Positions 23,046 through 34,275 of a stretch of 64,000 nt of DNA are shown here, piece after piece. Each line of letters begins with the position of its first letter. Positions within the stretch are counted from its first letter, which is position 1. A program made the translations under genes and the position numbers. Source of the stretch: Pelobates cultripes. Lineage: Eukaryota; Chordata; Amphibia; Anura; Pelobatidae. The notes below the pieces were generated by a model. It ran no database searches. It had not been told where the DNA came from and saw only the letters and a program-made list of their open reading frames with translations. The stretch is from assembly GCA_933207985.1 (NCBI GenBank), contig OW240914.1:132243905-132307904 (forward strand). The letters run 5' to 3'.

Positions 23046-23624
23046 GCGGCGTATGTTTGTGCTTTAGGGTGCACACCCTAATGCAATAGGCTGCGCACGC
23101 CTATGTTAGATGGGATCAAGTCTTCACGGTTATATGCTTGAAGATCGATAGAGCATATGTAGAGAGAAAAAAATAAAACAGGACTCCAATGGCACAGTAT
23201 ATATGTAAGTAAAATATATAATAATAAAATAAGTCTTACTCACACTTTTCAGAGCTAAAATCCGGCTCTGATATTGCACATGTAGAGTGGAATGATCCCC
23301 ACTCAAGGATATACAGAGTAAGGTTTGATAGATGAATATCTGGCGTAGGTTCAGCGTCCAAATTGGTGTTATAGGACCCAGAAGAGGAGAATAAAATATA
23401 TAGTGCTCTCTGTATTAAAATTCACAGTTAGAGTATAAAGTATACTACTCACGTAATGTGGAGCAGGCTTGGACTGCTCGGTGTAAGCGCTTAGGTGGTA
23501 ATCCCCACCTATGGATTCTTTTAGAGTATGCAATGTATGTATAGTCAGGTAGAAGAAAGAAAGAAAATGGCAATAAAGTATTTTATGCCAATAAAATTTC
23601 TTTATTATGAAATAATAGGAACAA

Positions 23625-23666
23625 TATCTAAACGCGTTTCGCCTTACAGGCTTCTTCAAGTAGATA
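23625..23666 (-). ncRNA. hammerhead-ribozyme-like motif in the PLE tail
   Basis: Minus-strand fold: TATCTA (23666-23661) pairs perfectly with TAGATA (23630-23625) as helix I. GCC/GGC with loop TGTAA forms stem II. GAAA (23640-23637) and CGCGTT give a minimal helix III and cleavage triplet. The first core box reads CTTGAAGA, one U longer than CUGANGA, and an extra A precedes stem II. The fold therefore looks like a hammerhead, but activity is doubtful. PLEs are known to carry hammerheads, which supports the context. Confidence 0.42.
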
Positions 23667-24415
23667 GTGATAAAAGGGGGGGCACACCTGACATACATAA
23701 GTTTATATAGAGTATAGTAATACTATAGATTCAAAATTCCTGCAAAAATGACGTCATTAAAATTAACATAATTATCAATAGTTAAAACAATAATTATTAC
23801 AAAGATATAGATGACACAAGGTGGATACATAGTTTAAAATATTAAAAAGAGAGTTTTAAATGTATTAAAATGCTTAAAAAAGAGCGATCACGTGACACGC
23901 GATAAGAGACACTTCCGCGTCACGTGATGCTCAGTGAAACGCATGTGTTCCGTCTTAATGGAACGCAAGCGTCATCAAGTGATGTGAGAGGAAGGGCTGC
24001 CCGAGTGTACTGGGAAGTGGGAGAGACAAAAGGGTGAGGCTGTCCGTCTGCAGAAGGAGGCAGACAGCCACAGCTAAAGCACATAAGCCTGCCGTCTGCC
24101 TGCACAAGCAGGCAGACGGCCGGCCCCACACAGGTTCAAACCCCATGAGGGATAGCAAAGATCTCTAAACTGTATACTCATACTAACAATCTAAAATTAG
24201 GAAAAACACATAAAAACAGCTAGTTTTGAACTTATAGTAAGATAAATACCATAGAATAAATGCATAAAATTACATAAGAATAGTATTACTAAAATTATAT
24301 GCATACAAGCACTTTACAGTATATTACAATAACAGTAAAAATTTAATAAAAGTAATAAAAGAAAAGTGTATAACATTATATGTAATAAGAAATTTTATTA
24401 ATAAAATAATATTGA

Positions 24416-25204
24416 TTATAGGAAATTAAAAAGATCAAAATCAATATTAAGACCAGTAGTGGCAAGGGTTTTTAGATTATATGCCCATTCCATTTCTTTT
24501 TTACCTAAAACTTTTTTAATGTCTTCACCTCTCCATGGGACATTACAAGTGTCTATGCCGATACATTTAAGATGTTTTGGATTTTTTCTGAGTTGTAAAA
24601 AATGTTTTGAGACTGAGTGATTCTCATAGCCTTTCAAGATATTTCTACAATGTTCAGCTAATCTTGTTTTTAGGTCTCTGGTAGTCATACCAACATATTG
24701 AAGCCCACACAGACATTCTAGAAGATAAATTACATTTTTCGTATGACAATGAATAAAATGTTTGATCTGATATGTTTTCTGTGTCTTTGTGGATAAAAAC
24801 GATGTAGTTTTAGACTTAATAGTATCACTGGTACGTTTACAAACTATACATCTATTGCATTTAAAAAAAATGCTAGGTTTAGTTAAAAAGGTGGTGGGAC
24901 TTAAAGGGATATGATTGCGTTTAGTGTAATTGCTTGTAAGGATAGACTTAAAACTGGGTGCCCCTCTAAATATAATTTGTGGTTTCTCAGGGATAATTCC
25001 AGCCAAAGTCTCATCCTGTTTTAATATATGCCAATGTTTCTTTATAATCTTCTTCATAACATTACTTTTGTTATTGAAGTCAAAAATAATTATCAATACC
25101 AGAGCGGTTTTAACTTCTTTATTGCTATTATATTCTAATAATTCAGATCTATTGGTTTCACTAATATTTTTTAGCGTCTGGTCTAAATTGTTTCTAGGAT
25201 AATT
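24416..25204 (-). pseudogene. PLE protein C-terminus with GIY-YIG endonuclease domain
   Basis: Open over 226 codons from 25096, and readable upstream to about 25204 without a start, because the insertion is 5' truncated. Residues counted from 25096: HWHIL at 21-25 (end of RT region), a CxxCxxC finger at 80-86, then the GIY-YIG-type nuclease with VIYLLEC at 122-128, YVGMTTR at 134-140, R145, and glutamate in KKEMEW at about 199-204. This nuclease would nick target DNA for retrotransposition. The domain is intact but cannot act without the missing RT. Best read as a truncated copy. Confidence 0.8.
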
Positions 25205-25262
25205 TTTTTAAAGAAATTTGTTGGACTGAAGTTGAGAAGACAAAATTATCCTAGAAACAATA

Positions 25263-26990
25263 TATGCATATATTTTGGCTAGGAGTTTAGCGTCCGTGTT
25301 GAGGAGTGAAATGGGTCTGAAGTTTTGTGGGCATGTCGGCGGTATCCCTGGTTTAGGAAGAGTGATAATATGTGCCAACTGCATTTCCCCAGGGAGTGAC
25401 TCAGTTTGTATGGCTTCGTTAAAGACCTCTACCAAATGCGGAGCCAAAACATCTTGGAATCTGCTATAGTAAGAGTTGACGAAGCCGTCCGGGCCGGGTG
25501 CTTTGCCTTTCTGTTGGGTTTTTATTGTGTCTATAACCTCCTCCGAGGTGATTGGTTGGGACAGTGCGTCCTGCTGGAGTGCAGTCAGTGTGGGTAGGGT
25601 GATTTTGTCCAGATATGCCTTGATGTCTGAGTCTGAGGGAGTGCTGGTGGTGGGATCATGCTGGAGGTTGTAGAGATTGGAATAGTAACCTGCAAACTCA
25701 TTGCTAATGTCCATTGGTGCCATTGCTTTCCCTCCCATTCTAGTGTTCAAGCATGCAATCTTTTGTGGCTGCTGCTGTTTTTTTTTGTCATAGTGCCAAT
25801 AGTTTGCTTGCCCTGTTCCCCTGGGAATAATGGGTTGCCTTGAGTCTCCTCAGGCTATACCCCACTTTGTGAAGTGCGTGTTGATGGATCTGCACGCATA
25901 CTTGTGAGATTTGTTCCCGTATTTGTGGGGTCCGGTGGGCTTGATTCTGGGCTGTCAGGGTGTAAAGCAATTTCTGCCAGTCTAACAGTCAAGTCTGCGT
26001 TATACGTTTGAGATGTGAAGCCCGTTTTATAAGTATTCCCCGTGCAACAGCTTTACGAGCTTGCCAGAATATGTGTTGCAGTATTGTGGTGCTAGCATTG
26101 TCAGTGAAGTACAGGCGAAGTGAGTCAGACAGTTCACCAGTAAAGGTTGAGTAAGATAGGAGGGTCTCGTTGAGTCGCCAGGGGCTCCTGTGTTTAAAAT
26201 CATAGGAGTCTTTGAGGATCAATTCCACAGGTGCGTGGTCTGACCACACAATCTGTCCTATCCTGCAGTCGACCACCTGTCCCAGTGCTGTACCTCCCAT
26301 TAGGAACCCATCAATTCTTGAATAGGTGTTATGGACTGGCGAGTGGTATGTATAGTCCCTGTCTTCCGTATGGGTAACCCTCCAAGTGTCATAGTAGTGG
26401 TGTAGAGCTTTCTAAAAGCTTTGTTATGGCTGAGCACTGGCGTTTAAGTGGTTTGTTTCTAGGGCTGGTGTGTGAAAGTGTAGTGTCCAGAGCAGGGTTC
26501 ATGACATGGTTCAGGTCCCCAAATATTATAGTTGTGCCTTGTTGGATGCTTGAAACCTTTTGTATTATCTTGTGTAGAAAGTTCCTCTGGTGTGTATTGG
26601 GTGCATATATATTTGCTATAGTATACAGTGTATTATTTATACGCCCTACCAGGATGACAAATCTGCCCTCCTGGTCTATTTCCTCCAAGATCAGTTCAAA
26701 GGCTACCTTCTGGCTTATGAGGGTAGAAACCACTTTAGACTAAGTGTGCGATGTGGAATGGTATTGGTGGGGGTAGGTAGCAGACAGCATGCGTGAGTGG
26801 TCTGTTCCTCTAAAGTGTGTCTCCTGGAGGCATACTATATCGGCATTGCTTTTTCGTATTTCTCTCCCTAGGAGGTGGCGCTGTACCGGGAGATTCAATC
26901 CCCTTACGTTATGGCTATAGATCCTTATGGTGGCATATATGGGAAGTATCTGTATAATATCAAATGTAATTGTTCTATGTGGAGGTACTG
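25263..26990 (-). pseudogene. L1 ORF2 remnant (endonuclease and RT N-terminus)
   Basis: ORF2 normally supplies target nicking and reverse transcription. On the minus strand, NADIVCLQETHF near 26850 marks the start of the APE-type endonuclease. IIFGDLNHVMNP near 26520-26560 is the conserved GDFN-like box, and WSDHAPVEL near 26235-26260 its C-terminal SDH box. RT begins in 25208-25750 with QKGKAPGPDGF and PQNFRPISLLN. Frames change near 26390, 26300, 25990 and 25800. The catalytic palm is missing. Non-functional. Confidence 0.82.
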
Positions 26991-27708
26991 CCTTTCCCAG
27001 CTCGATCGAGTCAGGCAGTTTCCTCCCTGTGTGCTCCTCCAGAACAGATATGCGTATCTCGGGTATCCCACCCCAGAAACCAGCTCCGGCGTGAGAGTTC
27101 CGCCTGGTGTGTTATAGTAGATGATGCTAGGTACTATTGGGCAACCCACTTGGCCCATGTGGGGGGGGGGGGAGGACAGGGAGGTATGTGCAGTCATAGG
27201 GGAACAAAACACATAATAAAAATGCAAAACAATAATCAAACAAACAAGTAAACATTGTTATAAGCGCCAAAAGTGTGGCTAGGCACCTATAAGAGGTGCC
27301 ATGGGGGTCGGAACAGAAAGCTTCGATCCTGGTGGTTATGGCTACCGCAAGATTGCCCTCGCTAACTATGGTAAGTACTTAAGTTGACCCAAATATGGTC
27401 AACATATGTAAACATTGACATGCTTCCAAATTTCCAAATCTCGTGCTCTTTAGCCCTCTGGCCTAAAGGGTAGGGCCCCCGGGATAGTGTCTTGAGACTT
27501 TGTGCTTGCCTCTCTACCACGCTTGGTGTAGAGACCCATCCCTTGTTTTAAATGTTGTGTGAGGGGCATTTATTTAGTTGTATATATGGGTATATAATAT
27601 TTTAATAATTTTTTATTTTAATTTTTTTTTAAATAAGCGGCCTCCTCGTAATTTAGTGTGGCTGGGGGCCCTGCATCACTCCATTAATGTTACGGTATTG
27701 TTATCTAG

Positions 27709-28210
27709 TTAAAGGACCACTCTAGGCACCCAGACCACTTCAGCTTAATGAAGTTGTCTGGGTGCCAGGTCCTTCTAGGGTTAACCCATTTTTTCATAAT
27801 TATAGCAGTTTCAGAGAAACTGCTATAATTATGAATGGGTTAAGCCTTCCCCCTAATCCTCTAGTGGCTGTCTCATTGACAGCCACTAGAGGCGCTTGCG
27901 TGCTTCTCACTGTGAAAATCACAGTGAGAGCACGCCAGCGTCCATAGGAAAGCATTGTAAATGCTTTCCTATGAGACCGGCTGAATGCGCGCGCAGCTCT
28001 TGCCGCGCGTGCGCATTCAGCTGGCGGGGCGTAACGGAGGCGGAGAGGAGGAGGAGAGCTCTCCGCCCAGCGCTGGAAAAAGGTAAGTTTAAACCCCTTT
28101 CCCCCTTCCAGAGCTGGGCGGGAGTGGGTCCCTGAGGGTGGGGGCACCCTCAGGGCACTATAGTGCCAGGAAAACGAGTATGTTTTCCTGGCACTATAGT
28201 GGTCCTTTAA
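27709..28210. mobile_element. TTAA-flanked MITE made of serial hairpins, copy A
   Basis: 502 bp bounded by TTAA, with ends TTAAAGGACCACTCTAGG and TATAGTGGTCCTTTAA. The interior is a chain of about eight stem-loops (27727-27769, 27783-27841, 27858-27892, 27906-27928, 27943-27973, 27981-28020, 28131-28154, 28156-28201), several with perfect 10-20 bp stems. GTAAGT occurs at 28083-28088. Related copies are at 62613-63085 and 49685-50042. It lies in the L1 inter-ORF spacer. Confidence 0.9.
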
Positions 28211-28390
28211 GCCATGGTTAAATGCCCAGTAAGGCTATTCCAAAGGCCTCTATCACTTCTCTCAAAGGGAAAGAGCATGCTATATTATGCTAGTTTACAG
28301 CTTTAAGTTATGCACAAATATTAAGAAACATTCTATTATACTTGTGAGTACAGGAAAGTCTTTGGTAGTTTGTGTTTCGTATCATGTCAG

Positions 28391-29300
28391 CTATTTGCGA
28401 GCCTTTTTCCATACAGGAGGCGGGCGTCCCGTGGCTGCAGTTTCTGGCTGGTACTCCGATGGATTAAGTCCCCAGTCTTTCAGTTTTTTCAGACCGTCTT
28501 CAGGTGTGCAGATGGCGTTGAGGGAGCCGTTTTCGGTTTTCGGTGGATAGCTCCATCTATAAGCGATGTTATTGCTCCTGAGTAGATCAGTGATGGCGTT
28601 GAAGGTCTTCCTTTTCCTGAATGTCATGATGGTGATGTCAGCGAAGATTTTGGTATTTTGGTAGTCTGCTGGCAGGTCCTTTTGCGTGCGGCTGGCTTTG
28701 ATGATTGCCTCCTTTGCATGATAATAGTGCATTTTAAGGACTATATCCCTAGAAAGGTCGGAAGGTAGGTATTGCGGCTTTGCCACTCTGTGGATACGGT
28801 CCATCAGCAGTACATCCTGGGGGAGGTCAGGGACTAAGAGGCAAAAGAGCCCGGTGGCATAAACATGCAGCTCTTGTGAGCCTATGTTCTCTGACACATT
28901 TCTTAGGCGCAGGTTGCTGCAGTGGGCTCTGTCCTCCATATCAGCCAATTTAGCTTCATATTCAGTGATCCTGTCCCATGCTTCCTCTACTTTGGCTGCA
29001 AGTCGGTTGTGGGATTCTGCTTGTGCCTCCATATTGGTTTCAAGCTCTGAGGTGCAGGATGCTAGTTTGTGGATGTCCACCCTTAAGTCTGTGAAAGATC
29101 CTCTCAAACATAGCCTGCAAGCTGTCTGTGGTAATTATGAGGCCTGGGGATTCTGGGTTTCCCGTCTGTTCGCCGTTGCTGTCGGCGCCATCTTGTGAGT
29201 CCTCTGTCTGCTGGGCTCCTTTTACGTGCCCCTGTTTGGTGCTGAAGAAATGTAGCTTGTCCTATTTTTCGGACGCTTTTTTGCCCTTGTGATGAGACAT
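28391..29300 (-). pseudogene. L1 ORF1 (RNA-binding chaperone), broken near its start
   Basis: The main open part (28391-29107, 238 codons) has an L1 ORF1 layout: a heptad-like coiled coil at residues 10-57, ADMEDRAHCSNLRLRNV at 55-71 starting the RRM, MDRIHRVAK at 102-110, and a C-terminal domain around KTFNAITDLL. The likely true start is the ATG at 29300 (MSHHKGKKASEK). An in-frame TAG follows as codon 13, and a frameshift near 29105 joins the rest. The first codon of the long frame is TTG, so it is not a genuine start. Confidence 0.8.
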
Positions 29301-29811
29301 GATCTATGGGATCTCTCAGTCGTCGCTTATCCTGTGATCTGAGTCTTTGTAACCGTGTGAGGGCCTAATCGTCGCGGAGCTAGCTGAGCATGCGACCGCT
29401 CGCGTTCAGTTCCAGGCCACGCCCCCCAACCAAACTGATTTTATTTGTTAGATCTCTGTAGAACGGACTAATTTACTGCTGAGAACATTCTATAATACCA
29501 TGTGTCTTTCAGGCCTCCCCCCCTTTTTTTTTTCTCTCTCAAAGCCATTAACTCTGATGTGTTATTAGGAATTGTGTTTTAGTGGTATAATTTTAACTCT
29601 ACTTGTTTGCTGTTTTTTCAATGGCTAACATGTACTCTTTTAACTATTTTACTCAAGAGCTCACTGCTACACAGCTGGCTCTTCTGTATCTGCAGCACCA
29701 AGTCTGGGGACAGCCTCTGAAATGAGCCCATCTTTGAGCCGAGTCTGCCACTCACTGAATCCCACAATGGACTGCCACATCTTTCTTGTCATCGCTGCCT
29801 TGCAATCATAG

Positions 29812-31239
29812 CAGGGCCAGATTAAGAGCCCAGTGGGCCTGGTGCTGACAATTATGATGGGGCCTAATTACAGAATCTTATCTACCAAAAACACTAAAAC
29901 AACCATACCTCCCAAGCTTCATGTATCTGATGGAGATGGTGTTGGAGGGAAACTCTAAGAATGCAGCTATACGAAAACACATACTCTATGCTAATCTCCC
30001 TCTAATTTATGCTTTCATCTTTCAAGTAAATCCATACCCCCTAACAGCAGTGTCCAGTGAAGCAGGAAGTCAATGGGCAGGGTAAAAGGGTGGGCCACTG
30101 ACCCGAATCACATGACCAGAACTGCCAAAAGGGGCACTTGTGGATACAGACATGGGGACACTGGGAGATATGGGGACACTGAGACATTTGGGGACAATGG
30201 GAGAAATGGGGTCACAGACACTAGGGACACAGATACATGGGGACACAGACACTGGGAGACATGGGGACACATACATTTGGTGAAACTAAGACACTAGGGA
30301 CACAGAAACATGGGAACACAGACAATGGGAGACTAGGGGACACTGGGAGACATGGAGACACAGACACTAGGGAATGGCTGGGAGACATGGGGACACTAGG
30401 GACACAGAGACATAGGGACACAGACACTGGGAGACATGGGGACACTGGCTGAGAGACATAGTGACACTAGGAGACATGGGGACACTGAGACACTAGCTGG
30501 GAGACATGTGGACACTGGGAGACATGGGGATACAGACAGTTGGGGACACTCTGAGACATGGGGACACAGACACTGGGAGACTAGGGGACACTGGGAGCCA
30601 TGGGTACACTAGGGACACTGGCTGGAAGATATGGGGACACTGTGTCCCTAGTGTTTCTGTGTCCCAATGTGTCTCCCTATGTCTCATAGAATCCCCATGT
30701 GTCTCAGCGTACCCATGTCTCACAGTGTCCCTTAGTGTCTCATTGTCCCCATGTTTCCCAGTGTCCACAAGTGTTTCAGTGACCCACGTCTCCCAGTGTC
30801 CCCTAGTGTCTCAGTGTCCCCATGTCTCTCTGCTGCCTTTCCCCCATCCATCACTTACCTGAACTGTAGTCTGTCTCTGCAGGCTGGGAGCTGCTGTCTG
30901 TGGTCTCTGTGCTGTGTAGCTGCTCCCCCCACGGATCAGTGAGTTGAGAGAGGATCAGTAAGTTGGATCAGTAAGTTGAGAGAGGCAGGTAGATGCTGTA
31001 ACTTCCTATCCCTGCTTCTCTCCATACACAGTGACCCCTACTGGCCGGTGCTGGTATTGCAGAGTAATCTCTGTTTATACTGAGAAAAATATCTGCATTT
31101 GTATTGCTGGTATAACTGCAATACCGTCACGGCCAGGCAGTCTCAAATACTGGCTGTGCCTTAAAATACCAGTCAGGTGGCAAACCTAAGAGTAGTGTGT
31201 GGATGCAGCTCCATCAGCTCCTATGTTAATCTGGCCCTG
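29812..31239. mobile_element. non-autonomous hAT transposon with strand-switching minisatellite
   Basis: Ends CAGGGCCAGATTAAGAGCCC and inverted TTAATCTGGCCCTG, with a perfect 8-bp duplication AATCATAG (29804-29811 and 31240-31247). 1.43 kb, no transposase. Half the length is a GGGACAC minisatellite. A donor-like GTAAGT on the minus strand (30853-30858) lies just beyond the array. Confidence 0.93.
30117..30830. repeat. GGGGACAC/CTGGGAGACAT minisatellite, orientation flips near 30640
   Basis: Irregular 9- and 18-bp units of GGGGACACTGGGAGACAT read on the plus strand from 30117 to about 30640. From there to 30830 the complementary GTGTCCC and ATGTCTCCCAGTG units occur. The open frames over this array come from the repeat and are not genes. 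Confidence 0.92.
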
Positions 31240-31739
31240 AATCATAGTACCTGTAAAAAACAGCATTAGTCATTAAGTACATAAGAAATTGACAAAAAGT
31301 TAACAATAATAATGTCTTATTAAAAATATGATGGTTTGCAGCCACTATCAGGTTAGCCTCGACACTGACTGGGGAGTATAAAATTTTAAGCATCACATTT
31401 AAAATGTCATTTCATTATTAGAATGTAATTGCTAGCTACATGATAAGAAGTTTCTATTTTATGTCATTTGACTATTAAACTATAATTTAACCAACACGTA
31501 ACACGTATACTAATATACTATATATATATATATAAAAAAAAAATACAAATAAAATATTACAATATTTGCATTTATTATTGCCATTGGTCCGAATTGCCGA
31601 AGCAGACATTTTTTTACTTACATGAATTTCCAAACCGAACCAAACACAATTTTTTGCCCATGCACATCCTTACAGACCAGCATTGATAAGAGCACACATT
31701 ACATGTTCAAAAAGAGGAAAGGAGAATATCCATAACTAT
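31240..31739. other. unassigned DNA with a hAT-end-like scrap
   Basis: AT-rich. Bases 31590-31672 contain GGTCCGAATTGCCGAAGC and CCAAACCGAACCAAACAC, resembling the GAATTCGG-rich ends of the hAT element at 6131. Too degraded to bound. Confidence 0.3.
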
Positions 31740-31778
31740 TCCAACTGAGGAAGCCACAACAGTGAAACACGTCTTGGA
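31740..31778 (+). ncRNA. hammerhead-ribozyme-like motif, GUC triplet intact
   Basis: TCCAA (31740-31744) pairs with TTGGA (31774-31778) as helix I. CTGAGGA (31745-31751) matches CUGANGA exactly, GAAA is at 31764-31767, and GTC at 31771-31773 is the canonical cleavage triplet after a minimal AC/GT helix III. Stem II (31752-31763) no longer pairs, as though a few bases were lost. Probably an inactive relic of a PLE-type element. Confidence 0.4.
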
Positions 31779-31849
31779 CACTTTAGACATTTCACTTAGC
31801 AAGTATTTCATTCTTTTTTTATTTTTTTTTATTTTATTTTTATCAATTT

Positions 31850-31950
31850 GGTAACTTGGTGAACCAGGACATACTTGAAAACGAGAGAAATCTCAATGTA
31901 TCTTTCCTGGTAAAATATTTTATAAATGAATAAATAAATCTGCTTTGGAG
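31850..31950 (+). repeat. LINE/SINE 3' tail with (AAAT)n end
   Basis: AGAGAAATCTCAATGTATC, CCTGGTAAAATATTTTATAA and a terminal ATAAATAAATAAAT run, a tail I recognise as very common in frog genomes. Parent element not assigned. Confidence 0.5.
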
Positions 31951-34275
31951 TACACTCCTTACACTACAACAGTTTGTATAGAGTTGAGGCAGCTTCACCA
32001 GGCTTATCACCATGTGAGTGTTTCCAGTTTTTGCATTTATATACCTTATACATATAGAGTATTATACTATGGTGCCTTTTCTATTCCTTCAGAATCTACA
32101 CCTGTGATATACTTTTGAACAGGGATCAGAATATCTATTACTAATCCTGCTTCTAGAGCCTTTTGTGAGTGTTATAAATACGCAGATTTTACATCTCAAA
32201 ACTAGTTGTACCATCTATACTATTGCCTCTCCACTTTTTGTTTCTTGTAGACTTTGTAACCTAAAAAAAAAGTATTGTGTGCTCCACCTATTATTTGCTA
32301 TATGATAGCATTGTTAACATGCAGGAAAAGGGGATCACACACAGGTGTGTTTGAGCACTTTGGGAAAGTGTACTACAGTACTATAGGGTTTGTTGCATTT
32401 TATAAAGTTCTACCATGTATCTCACCTTGGTGGTATAAAGGTGTGAGAGGCATATTTTAAATGTTGTATATTGTATTAAGTGTTGCCACTCCCAATTTTA
32501 TATGTTTTTTCCTGTGGTTATATTCAAAGTGATGGTGAATGCCACGCACTCAATTATTTGAGACTGAACAGTTAGAATGCGAAATCAGCATGTGTCATGA
32601 CCCATAGATAATAAATAAAAAAAAAAAGGTGATATGAACAATAGTCAAATTAAACAAACAGAGGAATGTTTAATCAAAACTAAAATACAGAAATGAATTA
32701 AATAGAGATAAGGAATATTTTAAGATACAAGTCAGGAGCAGAAAGGTAAATGTGTTTGCAATTTTGAGACAAATCAGAAAACCCAATATAAAAATTAAGA
32801 ACATCAGAATTCAAAGAACAATTGCAAGCTGAAAAATAAATTTAAGTAAAACTCTACAGAAAAAAAGAAGGTAATGTTAAAATAAACGTCAATATCCTTA
32901 TGTCTTTTAAAAGGAGGATTCTACTGGAAATTAATTAGGCGAGCAACGAGTGGATACATGGTATCCACATGGTATTTTTAAACAGGGTGCAATTTCCAGA
33001 TCTAAGAGGGAATGTAAGTATTCATAACATGCCTGTCAATGATGTTTGGCACTTTCAATTCCCTATAAAGAGGAAATAGACAATGATCCACCCTTTGGAT
33101 GAAATGAAAGAGTTTTCTGCTTTCTGTCTTCATATTTTCCATATTGACTCACCACCATACAAATCTGAGGACACCCAGAAGGCTCTGCTTTTGTGTACCC
33201 TTTCCTTACCTATATCTAGTTAGTTTCAAAGAGAAGAGACTCTGGTTTGGGAAGTGCCATCTGTCATACCTGGATCTAACAAGCACTAGGAACCTCACCA
33301 TTGCACGTATTATCCACTTTTACACTTAATCTCTATTTTTTCTTGTTGCAGGAACAGCACACTGAATCATGGATTAAAATGAGCAAGCTTGTGTGTTGTG
33401 CAAGTCTTTTACTCAGTAATTTTGGCTTGTGGCATTTTGGACATTGAAATTTTGACAAATTACCTAATCGGCCTAAATTCTAACTAACTGCAGTTCATAA
33501 TGAAATAAATCTCCAAGTCTACTACTGTGCTTATTAAGTAGAAAAGCTTCAGGATTAGTGTATAAGATAAACTAAATTCTTATCTTGAGCACGTTAGATC
33601 ACAGCTACCAGAGTGCAAGAGATGAAACCTAATGACTAGCACACACATTATTCTCAGCTAATCACAAAACATGACACGATATGCAGTACATAACACTTGG
33701 GGTGCCACATGTAATCTATGTCATACCACTACAACTGCTGTAATTCGCAAGTCATTAAACTTATCTTAATGAGCATGCTATGATTTTCAGTCTTCAAAAA
33801 GAGTTGCAAGCACATGTGGCACTCCAGCTGCTCTGCAACCTAATCTCCATTATACAAATGGTGCATTGTAAAAGATGCATTCATTATTTTGCCCATTTTT
33901 TTCAATGTGAGTTATTATGTCACCACAGCTCACTATTTAGTGAATACACCCCCTATTAAAAAAAAAAATTAAATGAGAAAAACGTATCCCTACCCTTAGT
34001 ATATACAGGAGTCTTCAGCCATATACATACACTTTGGGTCAAAGATGGTTTAAATTTGACAATTAGTCAGTCTGATGAGTTCAGGGAGTGAAGCAGGGAA
34101 GATCGTAGAGGCAAACTGTCGGTAATCAAACTCTGTCGGACTCAATGTGCGTGTATATGGCATATTCAAATGGTAGGGATTTTTTTTGTCATTTTTTTAA
34201 CATATACTTTATTTAACAAAAATAGTTTTACTTCCAAAACTTGATGAAAGGGTTATAAATAAAGATTCATTGATT
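31951..34275. other. unassigned AT-rich intergenic DNA
   Basis: No gene, RNA gene or bounded transposon recognised in 2.3 kb. An A-run lies at 32618-32628. The small open frames show no conserved domain. Confidence 0.4.

Larger units (their letters stand above)
22032..23105. mobile_element. non-autonomous hAT transposon with GT minisatellite
   Basis: Ends TATAGGCGTGCGCAC and a matching inverted GCGCACGCCTAT at 23093-23104, flanked by a perfect 8-bp duplication TTAGATGG (22024-22031 and 23106-23113). 1.07 kb with no transposase. Interior in order: GTTCCTGC inverted pair, a GC-rich double palindrome (22231-22409), CCAG|GTAGGA donor-like site (22462), then a GT-rich array (22511-22970) and TA array. 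Confidence 0.9.
21890..25262 (-). mobile_element. Penelope-like retroelement, 5' truncated
   Basis: Minus-strand element: the 5' end is inside L1 at about 25262, followed by the C-terminal part of the PLE protein (24416-25204), a long noncoding tail with a hammerhead-like motif (23625-23666), and further tail to about 21890. A hAT transposon (22032-23105) is inserted in the tail. Only the end of the RT and the GIY-YIG domain are present; the catalytic RT palm is lost by 5' truncation. The 3' limit is approximate. Confidence 0.68.
25263..29427 (-). mobile_element. L1-clade LINE, 5' end present, 3' end replaced
   Basis: Minus-strand LINE with a GC-rich 5' UTR (29301-29427, ending in the GGGGGGCGTGGCC typical of frog L1 starts), ORF1 (28391-29300), a long spacer with a MITE (27709-28210), and ORF2 from about 26990 to 25263, where it stops at the start of the RT fingers because PLE sequence begins. 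The remaining RT is not found beyond the PLE, so this L1 lost its 3' half. Confidence 0.8.

Noticed and set aside
30117..30830. Short regular repeats that could be mistaken for a CRISPR array
   Set aside because: Eukaryotic DNA; units abut with no unique spacers of constant length.
30070..30862. Several open frames of 70-118 codons on both strands
   Set aside because: Frames over the GGGACAC minisatellite; no start context, no domain, equal openness on both strands.
33330..33400. Strong acceptor-like TTTTTTCTTGTTGCAG followed by an ATG, suggesting a host exon
   Set aside because: No open frame of useful length follows and no homologous exon or donor is evident.
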